Of a DNA stretch of 27,156 nt, positions 15,363-22,273 are shown in pieces (position 1 is the stretch's first letter; every line of letters starts with the position of its first letter). A program made the translations under genes and the position numbers. The notes under the pieces are model-generated. The model did no database searches, was not told where the DNA came from, and saw only the letters and a list, made by a program, of their open reading frames with translations. The DNA comes from an uncultured Bacillaceae bacterium (GTDB taxonomy: Bacteria > Bacillota > Bacilli > Bacillales > Alkalibacillaceae): assembly GCA_937958375.1 (NCBI GenBank), contig CALGNY010000147.1:1-27156 (forward strand), in the 5' to 3' direction.

Positions 15363-15481
15363 ACTTATCTACAGTGCTGTGGATTTTGTCGATAAATGAC
15401 AACTCTTCTATCAGATCATAGAGTTAGCCGTCCACAAGAGCATTTTTGTTTGTATGACCTTTTCAGGAAAGGATGCTAGTT

Positions 15482-16831
15482 TTGGAAAATCTAAAGGAAC
15501 TATGGAAAGAAACACTGAATCAAATTGAACATAAAGTTAGCAAACCAAGCTTTGATACATGGCTGAAAGAGACTGAAGCAAAGTCTGTTGATGGCGACCA
15601 ACTCATCATCGCGGCTCCGAATGAATTCGCGCGTGACTGGCTTGAAAATAGTTATTCAGGCCTTATCACAGAGGCATTTAAAAATGTGACAGGAGCCCAA
15701 CTCGAGCCCACATTCATTATCCCAGATAAAAATCAATCAGAAGATCCAGGATCAAAACCGGTTAAAAAATTTCCAAAAAATCATGTAAAAGAAACGAATG
15801 AGAGAACAATGCTAAATTCAAAATACACATTTGAGACATTTGTCATTGGCTCGGGTAACCGATTTGCCCATGCCGCTTCATTAGCCGTTGCTGAGGCACC
15901 TGCCAAAGCCTATAACCCATTATTCATCTATGGGGGTGTTGGACTCGGTAAAACACACTTGATGCATGCCATCGGCCACTATGTCACCGAGCATAATCCA
16001 AATGCGAAGGTTGTCTATTTATCGAGTGAAAAATTCACGAATGAGTTCATCAACTCGATCCGGGACAATAAAACGATTGATTTTCGCAATAAATACCGAA
16101 CTGTCGACATTCTATTAATTGATGATATTCAATTTCTGGCAGGAAAAGAACAGACACAAGAAGAATTCTTCCATACGTTCAATGCGTTACACGAGGAAAA
16201 CAAGCAGATCATCATCTCGAGTGATCGGCCACCAAAAGAAATCCCAACCTTAGAAGATCGCCTACGTTCTCGCTTTGAATGGGGATTGATAACGGATATT
16301 ACACCGCCTGATCTGGAGACACGGATTGCGATTCTAAGAAAGAAAGCGAAAGCTGACGGCTTAGATATCCCGAATGAGGTGATGTTGTACATAGCCAATC
16401 AAATCGATACGAACATCAGAGAACTGGAGGGTGCTTTGATCCGAGTCGTCGCATACTCTTCTTTGGTCAACGAGGATATTGATGCATCGTTAGCAGCCAG
16501 TGCATTAAAAGATATTATTCCGAGCTCCCGACCGAAGCAAATTACGATTCAAAGGATCCAGGAAACCGTCGGCAGTCGCTTTAACGTGCCATTAGAAGAC
16601 TTCGCAGCCAAAAAACGGACGAAATCAGTCGCATTTCCTAGGCAGATTGCCATGTACTTATCTCGGGAGATGACCGATTTCTCATTACCTAAAATTGGAG
16701 AAGAGTTTGGTGGACGGGATCATACGACAGTGATTCATGCCCATGAAAAGATTTCAAAAATGTTAGCAGATGACATTCAATTGCAAAAAGAAATCGATGA
16801 ATTAACAGAGCTCATCAAAACGGAAGCGTAA
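15482..16831 (+). CDS. dnaA: Chromosomal replication initiator DnaA
   Basis: This AAA+ protein (449 residues as called) binds DnaA boxes, forms an ATP-dependent filament and melts oriC. Domain I is MENLKELWKETL.. to ~80, a short linker (domain II) covers ~81-110, and the AAA+ domain has Walker A GGVGLGKTH (151-159) and Walker B LLIDDIQ. Domain IV carries the DNA-binding signature GGRDHTTVIHA. The start chosen is TTG 15482: it aligns with the family N-terminus and lies 8 bases after AAAGGA. An ATG at 15473 adds only three residues and sits too close to that site. It is flanked on both sides by DnaA-box clusters. Confidence 0.97.
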   Translation: MENLKELWKETLNQIEHKVSKPSFDTWLKETEAKSVDGDQLIIAAPNEFARDWLENSYSGLITEAFKNVTGAQLEPTFIIPDKNQSEDPGSKPVKKFPKNHVKETNERTMLNSKYTFETFVIGSGNRFAHAASLAVAEAPAKAYNPLFIYGGVGLGKTHLMHAIGHYVTEHNPNAKVVYLSSEKFTNEFINSIRDNKTIDFRNKYRTVDILLIDDIQFLAGKEQTQEEFFHTFNALHEENKQIIISSDRPPKEIPTLEDRLRSRFEWGLITDITPPDLETRIAILRKKAKADGLDIPNEVMLYIANQIDTNIRELEGALIRVVAYSSLVNEDIDASLAASALKDIIPSSRPKQITIQRIQETVGSRFNVPLEDFAAKKRTKSVAFPRQIAMYLSREMTDFSLPKIGEEFGGRDHTTVIHAHEKISKMLADDIQLQKEIDELTELIKTEA

Positions 16832-16847
16832 TTCAACCTGTTAACAA

Positions 16848-16995
16848 TGTGAATAACGCTGCAAACTTCTAAACAGCTTGTTCACATGTGGATAACTCAA
16901 CACATCACCGACAAACATCACTTATCCACAAATTCACAGGCCCTATTACTATGATTACTGTTTTTTATATACAAAATAAATAAATATATGACACA
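16848..16995. other. oriC: oriC, unwinding region between dnaA and dnaN (DnaA boxes, trios, DUE)
   Basis: DnaA boxes lie at 16848-16856 (minus, perfect), 16878-16886 (plus, one mismatch), 16887-16895 (minus, perfect) and 16922-16930 (plus, perfect), with a weak overlapping box AAATTCACA at 16930-16938. A GC-rich spacer GGCCC follows, and then triplets CTA-TTA-CTA-TGA-TTA-CTG (16943-16960), which are DnaA-trios. A run of T and an almost GC-free stretch extend to ~16990. This order (box pair, GC spacer, trios, AT-rich DNA) is the basal unwinding system known in B. subtilis, so strand opening should start here. Confidence 0.9.
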
Positions 16996-17015
16996 AAAAA
17001 ATTCAGGAGGTTCCC

Positions 17016-18161
17016 ATGAAATTAACGATCGAACGTACCCAACTCATGAACAGTATCCAACATGTAATGAAAGCTATTTCTTCCAGACCGACCATTGCCA
17101 TTTTATCTGGAATCAAATTAGAAGCTCAGAATGATCGAGTCAAATTAACAGGAAGTGATTCGGATATCACAATTGAGTCAACCATCCCTCAAGAAGAAGA
17201 TGGCATGATCTACATTCATGAAGTTCAACCAGGAACGATCATTTTGAATGCCAAGTTTTTTTCAGAGATCGTACGCAAACTACCAGGCTCGCAGGTAGAA
17301 ATTGAATCAGACGATGAGTTGAATGTCACCATTCGTTCAGAAGCAGCCGAGTTCAAATTGAACGGTCAAAGTGCAGAGGAATATCCACAACCTTCGTTAT
17401 TATCCAGTGATGATAGTTTTGAGATACAAGCAGATGTGCTTAAAAATTTGATCCGGCAAACGAATTTCGCTGTTTCTACACAAGAGACGCGTCCGATTTT
17501 GACTGGAGTACATTTTGTTTTGGAAAATGGCCAATTTGAATTGGTCGCGACAGACAGCCACCGTCTTGCTTCAAGAAAAATAGAATTGGCAGATGCACCA
17601 AGTGGACTGACGTTCCGAAATATCGTCGTTCCGGGTAAAAGTCTCTCTGAATTGAATAAAATACTAGAAGACAATCAAGAGAAAGTGTATGTCAGTGTTT
17701 CTGATAACCAAATCTTATTGAAAACCGCTAACGTAAGCTTTCTGTCTCGTTTACTGGAAGGTAATTATCCAGAAACGTCCCGCTTGATTCCTGATCAAAG
17801 CAAAACAACGATTGCTGTGAAATCCCGTGAATTGATGCAAGCGATCGATCGGGCGAGCCTTTTGGCATCTGATAACCGAAACAATATCGTAAAATTATCA
17901 ACCCTGGATAACAACGTCATCGAAATCACGAGTCATTCACCTGAAATCGGAACAGCTGAAGAGCAAGTCCAAACATCTGGCATTGAAGGTGAAGACTTGA
18001 AGATTTCGTTTAATGCGAAATATATGATCGACGCCTTACGAGCGATTGATTCAGAAGATATTACGATTTCATTTACAGGAGCAATGCGTCCGTTCATTTT
18101 GAAACCAACGCAAGAAGAAGAAATCATCCTGCAGCTGATCACGCCGGTACGTACGTATTAA
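17016..18161 (+). CDS. dnaN: DNA polymerase III beta subunit (sliding clamp)
   Basis: This 381-residue protein is the ring-shaped clamp that tethers DNA polymerase III and many repair proteins to DNA. The three repeated domains are recognisable: MKLTIERTQLMNSIQHVMKAI at the start, the TNFAVSTQETRPILTGVHF segment opening domain 2, and a C-terminus ending MRPFILKPTQEEEIILQLITPVRTY. Length is normal for Bacillaceae (about 380). The ATG is 5 bases after AGGAGG. It lies just right of the unwinding region and ends at a strong terminator. Confidence 0.98.
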   Translation: MKLTIERTQLMNSIQHVMKAISSRPTIAILSGIKLEAQNDRVKLTGSDSDITIESTIPQEEDGMIYIHEVQPGTIILNAKFFSEIVRKLPGSQVEIESDDELNVTIRSEAAEFKLNGQSAEEYPQPSLLSSDDSFEIQADVLKNLIRQTNFAVSTQETRPILTGVHFVLENGQFELVATDSHRLASRKIELADAPSGLTFRNIVVPGKSLSELNKILEDNQEKVYVSVSDNQILLKTANVSFLSRLLEGNYPETSRLIPDQSKTTIAVKSRELMQAIDRASLLASDNRNNIVKLSTLDNNVIEITSHSPEIGTAEEQVQTSGIEGEDLKISFNAKYMIDALRAIDSEDITISFTGAMRPFILKPTQEEEIILQLITPVRTY

Positions 18162-18185
18162 TCCAAAAAAATTCATATCCTTCTG

Positions 18186-18222
18186 CCAGCCTGGAAGTTC
18201 ATTCTTCTTGGGCTGGTTTTTT
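18186..18222 (+). terminator. Terminator of dnaN
   Basis: The stem is CCAGCC/GGCTGG (18186-18191 with 18211-18216) with an inner GAAG/CTTC stem, followed by six T (18217-18222). It separates dnaA-dnaN from the yaaA-recF group. Confidence 0.9.
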
Positions 18223-18247
18223 ATCGGATGAAAAGTGTCTACTTCCT

Positions 18248-18382
18248 ATAGGTTGATGTACTGTCTATGTGAATCAATTTTATGAGTTGTGGGTTCATTT
18301 TCAATTGTTGTGTGTTCATTAAAAAAAGTTTGCGGGTTAAATAGAAAAATATGTGGGTGAATCTTAATTTATAGTGGGTTGA
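18248..18382. repeat. Seven degenerate repeats with ~21-bp spacing between dnaN and yaaA
   Basis: Units with a core like TGTGGGTTCA begin at 18248, 18268, 18288, 18309, 18331, 18352 and 18373. Spacing is 20-22 bp, two helical turns. The middle five are clearest: TGTGGGTTCA, TGTGTGTTCA, TGCGGGTTAA, TGTGGGTGAA, AGTGGGTTGA. Each core is followed by an A- or T-rich tract. The function is unknown; curved DNA or a protein-binding array is possible. The rest of the 18223-18500 gap holds no gene. TAAAAT at 18458 is a weak -10 candidate for yaaA. Confidence 0.75.
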
Positions 18383-18502
18383 TCGCATCCTGATGAATAA
18401 AGTGCACACATAAACCAATCATAATACGATAAGTTTCCCTTTAAGGCAATTTTTTAGTAAAATAGAAGGATAGGTATGCTCCAGTAAAAGTAGGTGAAAA
18501 CA

Positions 18503-18727
18503 ATGGCTGAACCGATTGAAATCACGACCGACCAAATAACATTGGGTCAGTTTTTGAAACTTGCCAATGTCATTGAATCGGGTGGTATGGTGAAATTATT
18601 TTTGAAAGAATTTGCAGTATATATCAATGATGAACAAGATCAACGCCGAGGCAGAAAATTAAAACCAGGTGATCTGGTTGAAATTCAAGGTGTCGGATCC
18701 TTTAAAGTCGTCAAAACCACTGAATAA
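18503..18727 (+). CDS. yaaA: S4-domain RNA-binding protein YaaA
   Basis: This 74-residue protein is a small S4-domain protein, the YaaA of B. subtilis. The sequence ITLGQFLKLANVIESGGMVKLFL, then VYINDEQDQRRGRKLKPGDLVEI, shows the S4 RNA-binding fold. It is thought to act in ribosome assembly, which is knowledge of the family rather than visible here. The start chosen is ATG 18503 (MAEPIEITT), 6 bases after AGGTG. A GTG at 18494 would overlap that site. It is the first gene of yaaA-recF-remB-gyrB, 16 bases before recF. Confidence 0.93.
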   Translation: MAEPIEITTDQITLGQFLKLANVIESGGMVKLFLKEFAVYINDEQDQRRGRKLKPGDLVEIQGVGSFKVVKTTE

Positions 18728-18743
18728 TTGAGGAGCTTCACGC

Positions 18744-19871
18744 ATGTACATTGAAGAATTATCCTTAGTCAACTATCGGAATTATGATGAGTTGACGATT
18801 GAATTCGATCATAAAGTGAATGTGATTTTAGGTGAAAACGCCCAGGGTAAGACGAATCTGATGGAAGCGATTTACGTAATGGCATTCACAAAATCTCATC
18901 GGACGCCACGTGATAAAGAATTAATCCAATGGGACGCTGAGTATGGTAAAATAAAGGGTAGGGTTTTCAAAAAAAACCGTTCGATTCCTCTTGAAGTCAT
19001 CTTTTCTGCAAAAGGAAAGAAAGCGAAATTCAATCATATCGAACAACGGAGATTAAGTGATTATATTGGTTCGTTGAATGTTGTGATGTTCGCTCCCGAA
19101 GATCTGAACTTAGTCAAAGGCAGTCCTCAGGAGAGACGCCGGTTTATCGACATGGAAATCGGCCAAATTGAACCGGTATATATCTATCATTTGAATCAAT
19201 ATCAAAAAATACTAAGACAACGAAATGCTTTATTGAAAGATTTACAACGGAGAAAAACGGGCGATCCGACGATGTTAGAAGTTTATACAGAGCAATTGGT
19301 TGAGCACGGTGCTGCCGTGTTATATCGCCGGTTTCGATTTTTGGAAAAACTGCGGGAATGGGCCCAGCCGATCCACCGCCAAATCAGTAGGGATCAAGAG
19401 AATTTACAGGTAGAGTATTCGTCCAAGGTGGATGTATCAGAATCTATGGATATGGAGAAAATTAAAGATACATATCTTCATGAATTCAACCGCCGAAAAC
19501 AGAATGAAATTGAGCGGGGAACCACATTGATCGGACCACATCGGGATGATTTGATTTTTTATGTCAATGATCGAAATGTTCAGCACTTCGGATCCCAAGG
19601 TCAACAGCGGACGACCGCCCTTTCTTTGAAGCTTGCAGAAATTGAATTGATTTATCGTGAGGTCGGGGATTACCCGGTTCTTTTATTGGATGATGTGTTA
19701 AGTGAATTGGACGACTATCGGCAGTCCCATTTACTCAATGCCATCCAAGGGAAAGTGCAGACGTTCGTGACGACAACGACGATTGATGGCATCGCCCATG
19801 AGACCATTCGTGAAGCGGAAATTTTTACGGTTCATGAAGGAAAAATAATCGGCCATGACAAAGCGAACTGA
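18744..19871 (+). CDS. recF: DNA replication and repair protein RecF
   Basis: This 375-residue SMC-like ATPase acts with RecO and RecR to load RecA at gaps. Walker A is GENAQGKT (30-37). The ABC-type signature is in the GSQGQQRTTALSLKLAEIELI stretch, and LLLDDVLSELD is Walker B with the D-loop. GPHRDDL precedes the signature as in other RecF proteins. The ATG is 8 bases after GAGGAG. Length is normal. It is co-transcribed with yaaA and remB. Confidence 0.98.
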   Translation: MYIEELSLVNYRNYDELTIEFDHKVNVILGENAQGKTNLMEAIYVMAFTKSHRTPRDKELIQWDAEYGKIKGRVFKKNRSIPLEVIFSAKGKKAKFNHIEQRRLSDYIGSLNVVMFAPEDLNLVKGSPQERRRFIDMEIGQIEPVYIYHLNQYQKILRQRNALLKDLQRRKTGDPTMLEVYTEQLVEHGAAVLYRRFRFLEKLREWAQPIHRQISRDQENLQVEYSSKVDVSESMDMEKIKDTYLHEFNRRKQNEIERGTTLIGPHRDDLIFYVNDRNVQHFGSQGQQRTTALSLKLAEIELIYREVGDYPVLLLDDVLSELDDYRQSHLLNAIQGKVQTFVTTTTIDGIAHETIREAEIFTVHEGKIIGHDKAN

Positions 19872-19902
19872 AAATAGATCGACAGATTGAGAGGGATTAA
19901 CG

Positions 19903-20181
19903 ATGTTTGTCCATATTGGTGACGACAACATTATCCGGACTGAGGAAGTAGTTGCAATGATTGATTATAGTTTATTCAGTTCCTCAACGATAATCGAAGA
20001 AATGATTTTTAACCAACGGAAACAAAATAATGTAACCGAATCTGCGTATGACGAAGCCAAATCCATCGTCATCACGATCGATCATATTTATTTCAGTTCA
20101 TTATCGGTGTCGACACTCAGCAAAAGAGCTCAGTTAGAAAATACACTCGATAATCTCGATGATGCCATGGATTCAGAATAG
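19903..20181 (+). CDS. remB: RemB-like regulator (YaaB, DUF370)
   Basis: This 92-residue protein belongs to the DUF370 (RemA/RemB) family; in B. subtilis RemB (YaaB) helps activate biofilm matrix genes. The beginning MFVHIGDDNIIRTEEVVAMIDY and the ..SAYDEAKSIVITIDHIYFSSLS.. stretch are characteristic of YaaB in the recF-gyrB interval. The ATG is 8 bases after AGAGG. It lies 31 bases after recF and 43 bases before gyrB, as in B. subtilis. Whether it acts in biofilm control here is inferred. Confidence 0.88.
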   Translation: MFVHIGDDNIIRTEEVVAMIDYSLFSSSTIIEEMIFNQRKQNNVTESAYDEAKSIVITIDHIYFSSLSVSTLSKRAQLENTLDNLDDAMDSE

Positions 20182-20224
20182 ATGATTGATGTACTAGCAA
20201 TATATAGAAAATGAAGGTGAGATC

Positions 20225-22147
20225 ATGTCGATGGAAGACAAATTGAACGAACATAGTGAGTATGGTGCAAGTCAAATACAAGTGCTGGAAGGTTTAGAAG
20301 CCGTCCGGAAACGACCAGGAATGTATATTGGGTCAACAAGTGAAAGAGGGCTGCATCATCTTGTCTGGGAGATCGTCGATAACAGTATCGATGAAGCATT
20401 GGCAGGATATTGTGATCATATCGAAATTGTCATTGAAAAAGATAATAGCGTCTCTGTTATCGACAACGGACGTGGAATTCCAGTAGATATCCAAGAAAAA
20501 GTCGGCAAACCGGCCGTAGAAGTCATATTGACCGTACTTCATGCTGGCGGTAAGTTTGACAGTGATACGTATAAGGTATCTGGAGGTCTGCACGGGGTCG
20601 GTGCTTCGGTTGTGAACGCACTTTCAGAATCCCTGGAAGTCTATGTTCACCGTGACGGAAACGTTTATTATCAGAAGTATGTCAGAGGTGTTCCGCAGGA
20701 TGAATTGAAGGTGATCGGTGAGACGGATATTACCGGAACAAAAATTCAATTCAAACCGGATTCTGAGATTTTTGAGACACTTGATTTTTCTTATGACTCG
20801 TTAGTGAACCGCACACGAGAGCTTGCTTATTTAAATAAAAAACTTCGGATTTCCATTGAAGACAAACGGAATGAGCAAGATAAAGAATCGTTTTATTATG
20901 AAGGCGGCATCAGCGAGTATGTGGAGTATTTGAACCGGACGCGGGAAACGTTACATGATCCGATTTATGGAGAAAATGAACTGGATAATATTCAAATTGA
21001 ATTTGCCATTCAATACAACAACGGGTTCAACAGCAATATCTACTCCTTCGCCAACAATATCCATACGATGGAAGGCGGAACCCATGAATCGGGTTTCAAA
21101 ACGGCATTGACTCGTGTCATCAATGATTATGCCCGCAAAAATAATTTATATAAAGAAAATGATCCGAATTTAATCGGTGAAGATGTTCGGGAAGGTTTGA
21201 CCGCGATTGTTTCCGTTAAACACCCAGATCCTCAATTTGAAGGACAGACGAAAACGAAACTGGGAAATAGTGAAGTCAGTCAAATCACGAACTCCATTTT
21301 TTCTGATAAATTCTCTCAATTTTTGATTGAAAATCCGAAAGTGGCGAGACAAATCGTTGAGAAAGGCTTGATGGCATCTCGTGCGCGGATTGCTGCTAAA
21401 AAAGCACGTGAAGTCACACGCCGGAAAAGCGCTTTGGAAGTATCCAGTTTACCGGGGAAGCTCGCGGACTGTTCATCGAAGGATGCAAGTATCGGTGAAT
21501 TATATATCGTTGAGGGTGATTCAGCGGGTGGTTCGGCAAAGCAAGGTCGTGACCGTCATTTCCAAGCGATTTTGCCACTGCGAGGAAAAATTCTGAACGT
21601 CGAGAAAGCTCGTTTGGACCGTATCCTTTCCAATAACGAAATCCGTGCCATGATTACCGCGTTAGGTACAGGGATCGGTGAAGAGTTCGACATTACTCAG
21701 GCCCGTTATCATAAAGTTGTCATCATGACGGATGCAGATGTAGATGGTGCGCACATTCGTACGCTCCTTCTCACCTTCTTCTTCCGCTATATGCGTCCGT
21801 TAATCGAGCACGGTTACGTGTATATCGCACAGCCACCTCTTTATAAAGTGCAACAAGGTAAGAAAGTTTATTATACGTATAGTGACGAAGAAATGGAAGA
21901 AATTGTTGCAGAACTACCGAAAACACCGAAACCTAGTTTGCAACGGTATAAAGGTTTGGGTGAAATGAATCCAGGTCAGCTGTGGGAGACGACGATGGAC
22001 CCTGAAACACGTACTTTACTGCAAGTGACGCTTGAAGAAGCGATGGATGCGGATGAAGTATTCGATATGTTGATGGGAGATCAAGTTGAACCGAGAAGAG
22101 AATTCATTGAACGGAATGCACAGTACGTTCAGAATCTGGATATTTAA
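20225..22147 (+). CDS. gyrB: DNA gyrase subunit B
   Basis: This 640-residue ATPase subunit of gyrase introduces negative supercoils together with GyrA. The GHKL ATPase domain shows WEIVDNSIDEA (48-58), DNGRGIP (80-86) and GGLHGVGASVVNALS. The Toprim domain has EGDSAGG (430-436) and MTDADVDGAHI, which bind Mg2+. The tail ends FIERNAQYVQNLDI as in family members. The ATG is a few bases after AAGGTGAG; the second Met, two residues later, is also possible. gyrA follows after 126 bases that hold a hairpin and a possible promoter. Confidence 0.98.
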   Translation: MSMEDKLNEHSEYGASQIQVLEGLEAVRKRPGMYIGSTSERGLHHLVWEIVDNSIDEALAGYCDHIEIVIEKDNSVSVIDNGRGIPVDIQEKVGKPAVEVILTVLHAGGKFDSDTYKVSGGLHGVGASVVNALSESLEVYVHRDGNVYYQKYVRGVPQDELKVIGETDITGTKIQFKPDSEIFETLDFSYDSLVNRTRELAYLNKKLRISIEDKRNEQDKESFYYEGGISEYVEYLNRTRETLHDPIYGENELDNIQIEFAIQYNNGFNSNIYSFANNIHTMEGGTHESGFKTALTRVINDYARKNNLYKENDPNLIGEDVREGLTAIVSVKHPDPQFEGQTKTKLGNSEVSQITNSIFSDKFSQFLIENPKVARQIVEKGLMASRARIAAKKAREVTRRKSALEVSSLPGKLADCSSKDASIGELYIVEGDSAGGSAKQGRDRHFQAILPLRGKILNVEKARLDRILSNNEIRAMITALGTGIGEEFDITQARYHKVVIMTDADVDGAHIRTLLLTFFFRYMRPLIEHGYVYIAQPPLYKVQQGKKVYYTYSDEEMEEIVAELPKTPKPSLQRYKGLGEMNPGQLWETTMDPETRTLLQVTLEEAMDADEVFDMLMGDQVEPRREFIERNAQYVQNLDI

Positions 22148-22190
22148 GAGTTTTGGAGGTCTATTTTCAAAAGAAGAGTTTGGCATTAGC

Positions 22191-22244
22191 GTTCAACCCT
22201 TCTGGAATGAACTTTTTTGATCCAATTTCTTTTGGAAATATACC
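22191..22244 (+). promoter_or_regulatory. gyrB-gyrA intergenic hairpin and possible gyrA promoter
   Basis: GTTCAACC..GG..TGAAC (22191-22212) with six T (22213-22218) resembles a weak terminator. It is followed by TTGATC (22217-22222), 16 bp and TATACC (22239-22244), a plausible promoter. Together they would let gyrA be transcribed separately from gyrB. Both matches are moderate. Confidence 0.45.
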
Positions 22245-22273
22245 TTTTTGACTTAATCGAGGAGGAATAATCG

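Larger units (their letters stand above)
14808..15373. other. oriC: oriC, upstream DnaA-box cluster (incA/incB-like)
   Basis: This gene-free AT-rich region between rpmH and dnaA holds about 15 DnaA boxes (TTATNCACA). Perfect ones are at 14911-14919 and 15100-15108 (plus) and 15218-15226 and 15282-15290 (minus). One-mismatch boxes are at 14808, 14849, 15109, 15140, 15164, 15184, 15310, 15322, 15333, 15342 and 15365 (starts). The densest run is 15310-15373, just before dnaA, where it can autoregulate dnaA. Between 14920 and 15099 no boxes or genes were seen. The order matches the B. subtilis origin, where a box cluster upstream of dnaA is needed together with the dnaA-dnaN cluster. Confidence 0.92.

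Noticed and set aside
16129..16398. Minus-strand open frame inside dnaA (similar ones in gyrA at 22912, 23434 and 24154)
   Set aside because: These are antisense shadows of strongly conserved genes, without ribosome-binding sites or recognisable domains.
22153..22220. GGAGG and a short frame (TTG GCA TTA GCG ..) between gyrB and gyrA
   Set aside because: The nearest start codon is about 20 bases from GGAGG, which is too far for initiation, and the frame overlaps the hairpin.
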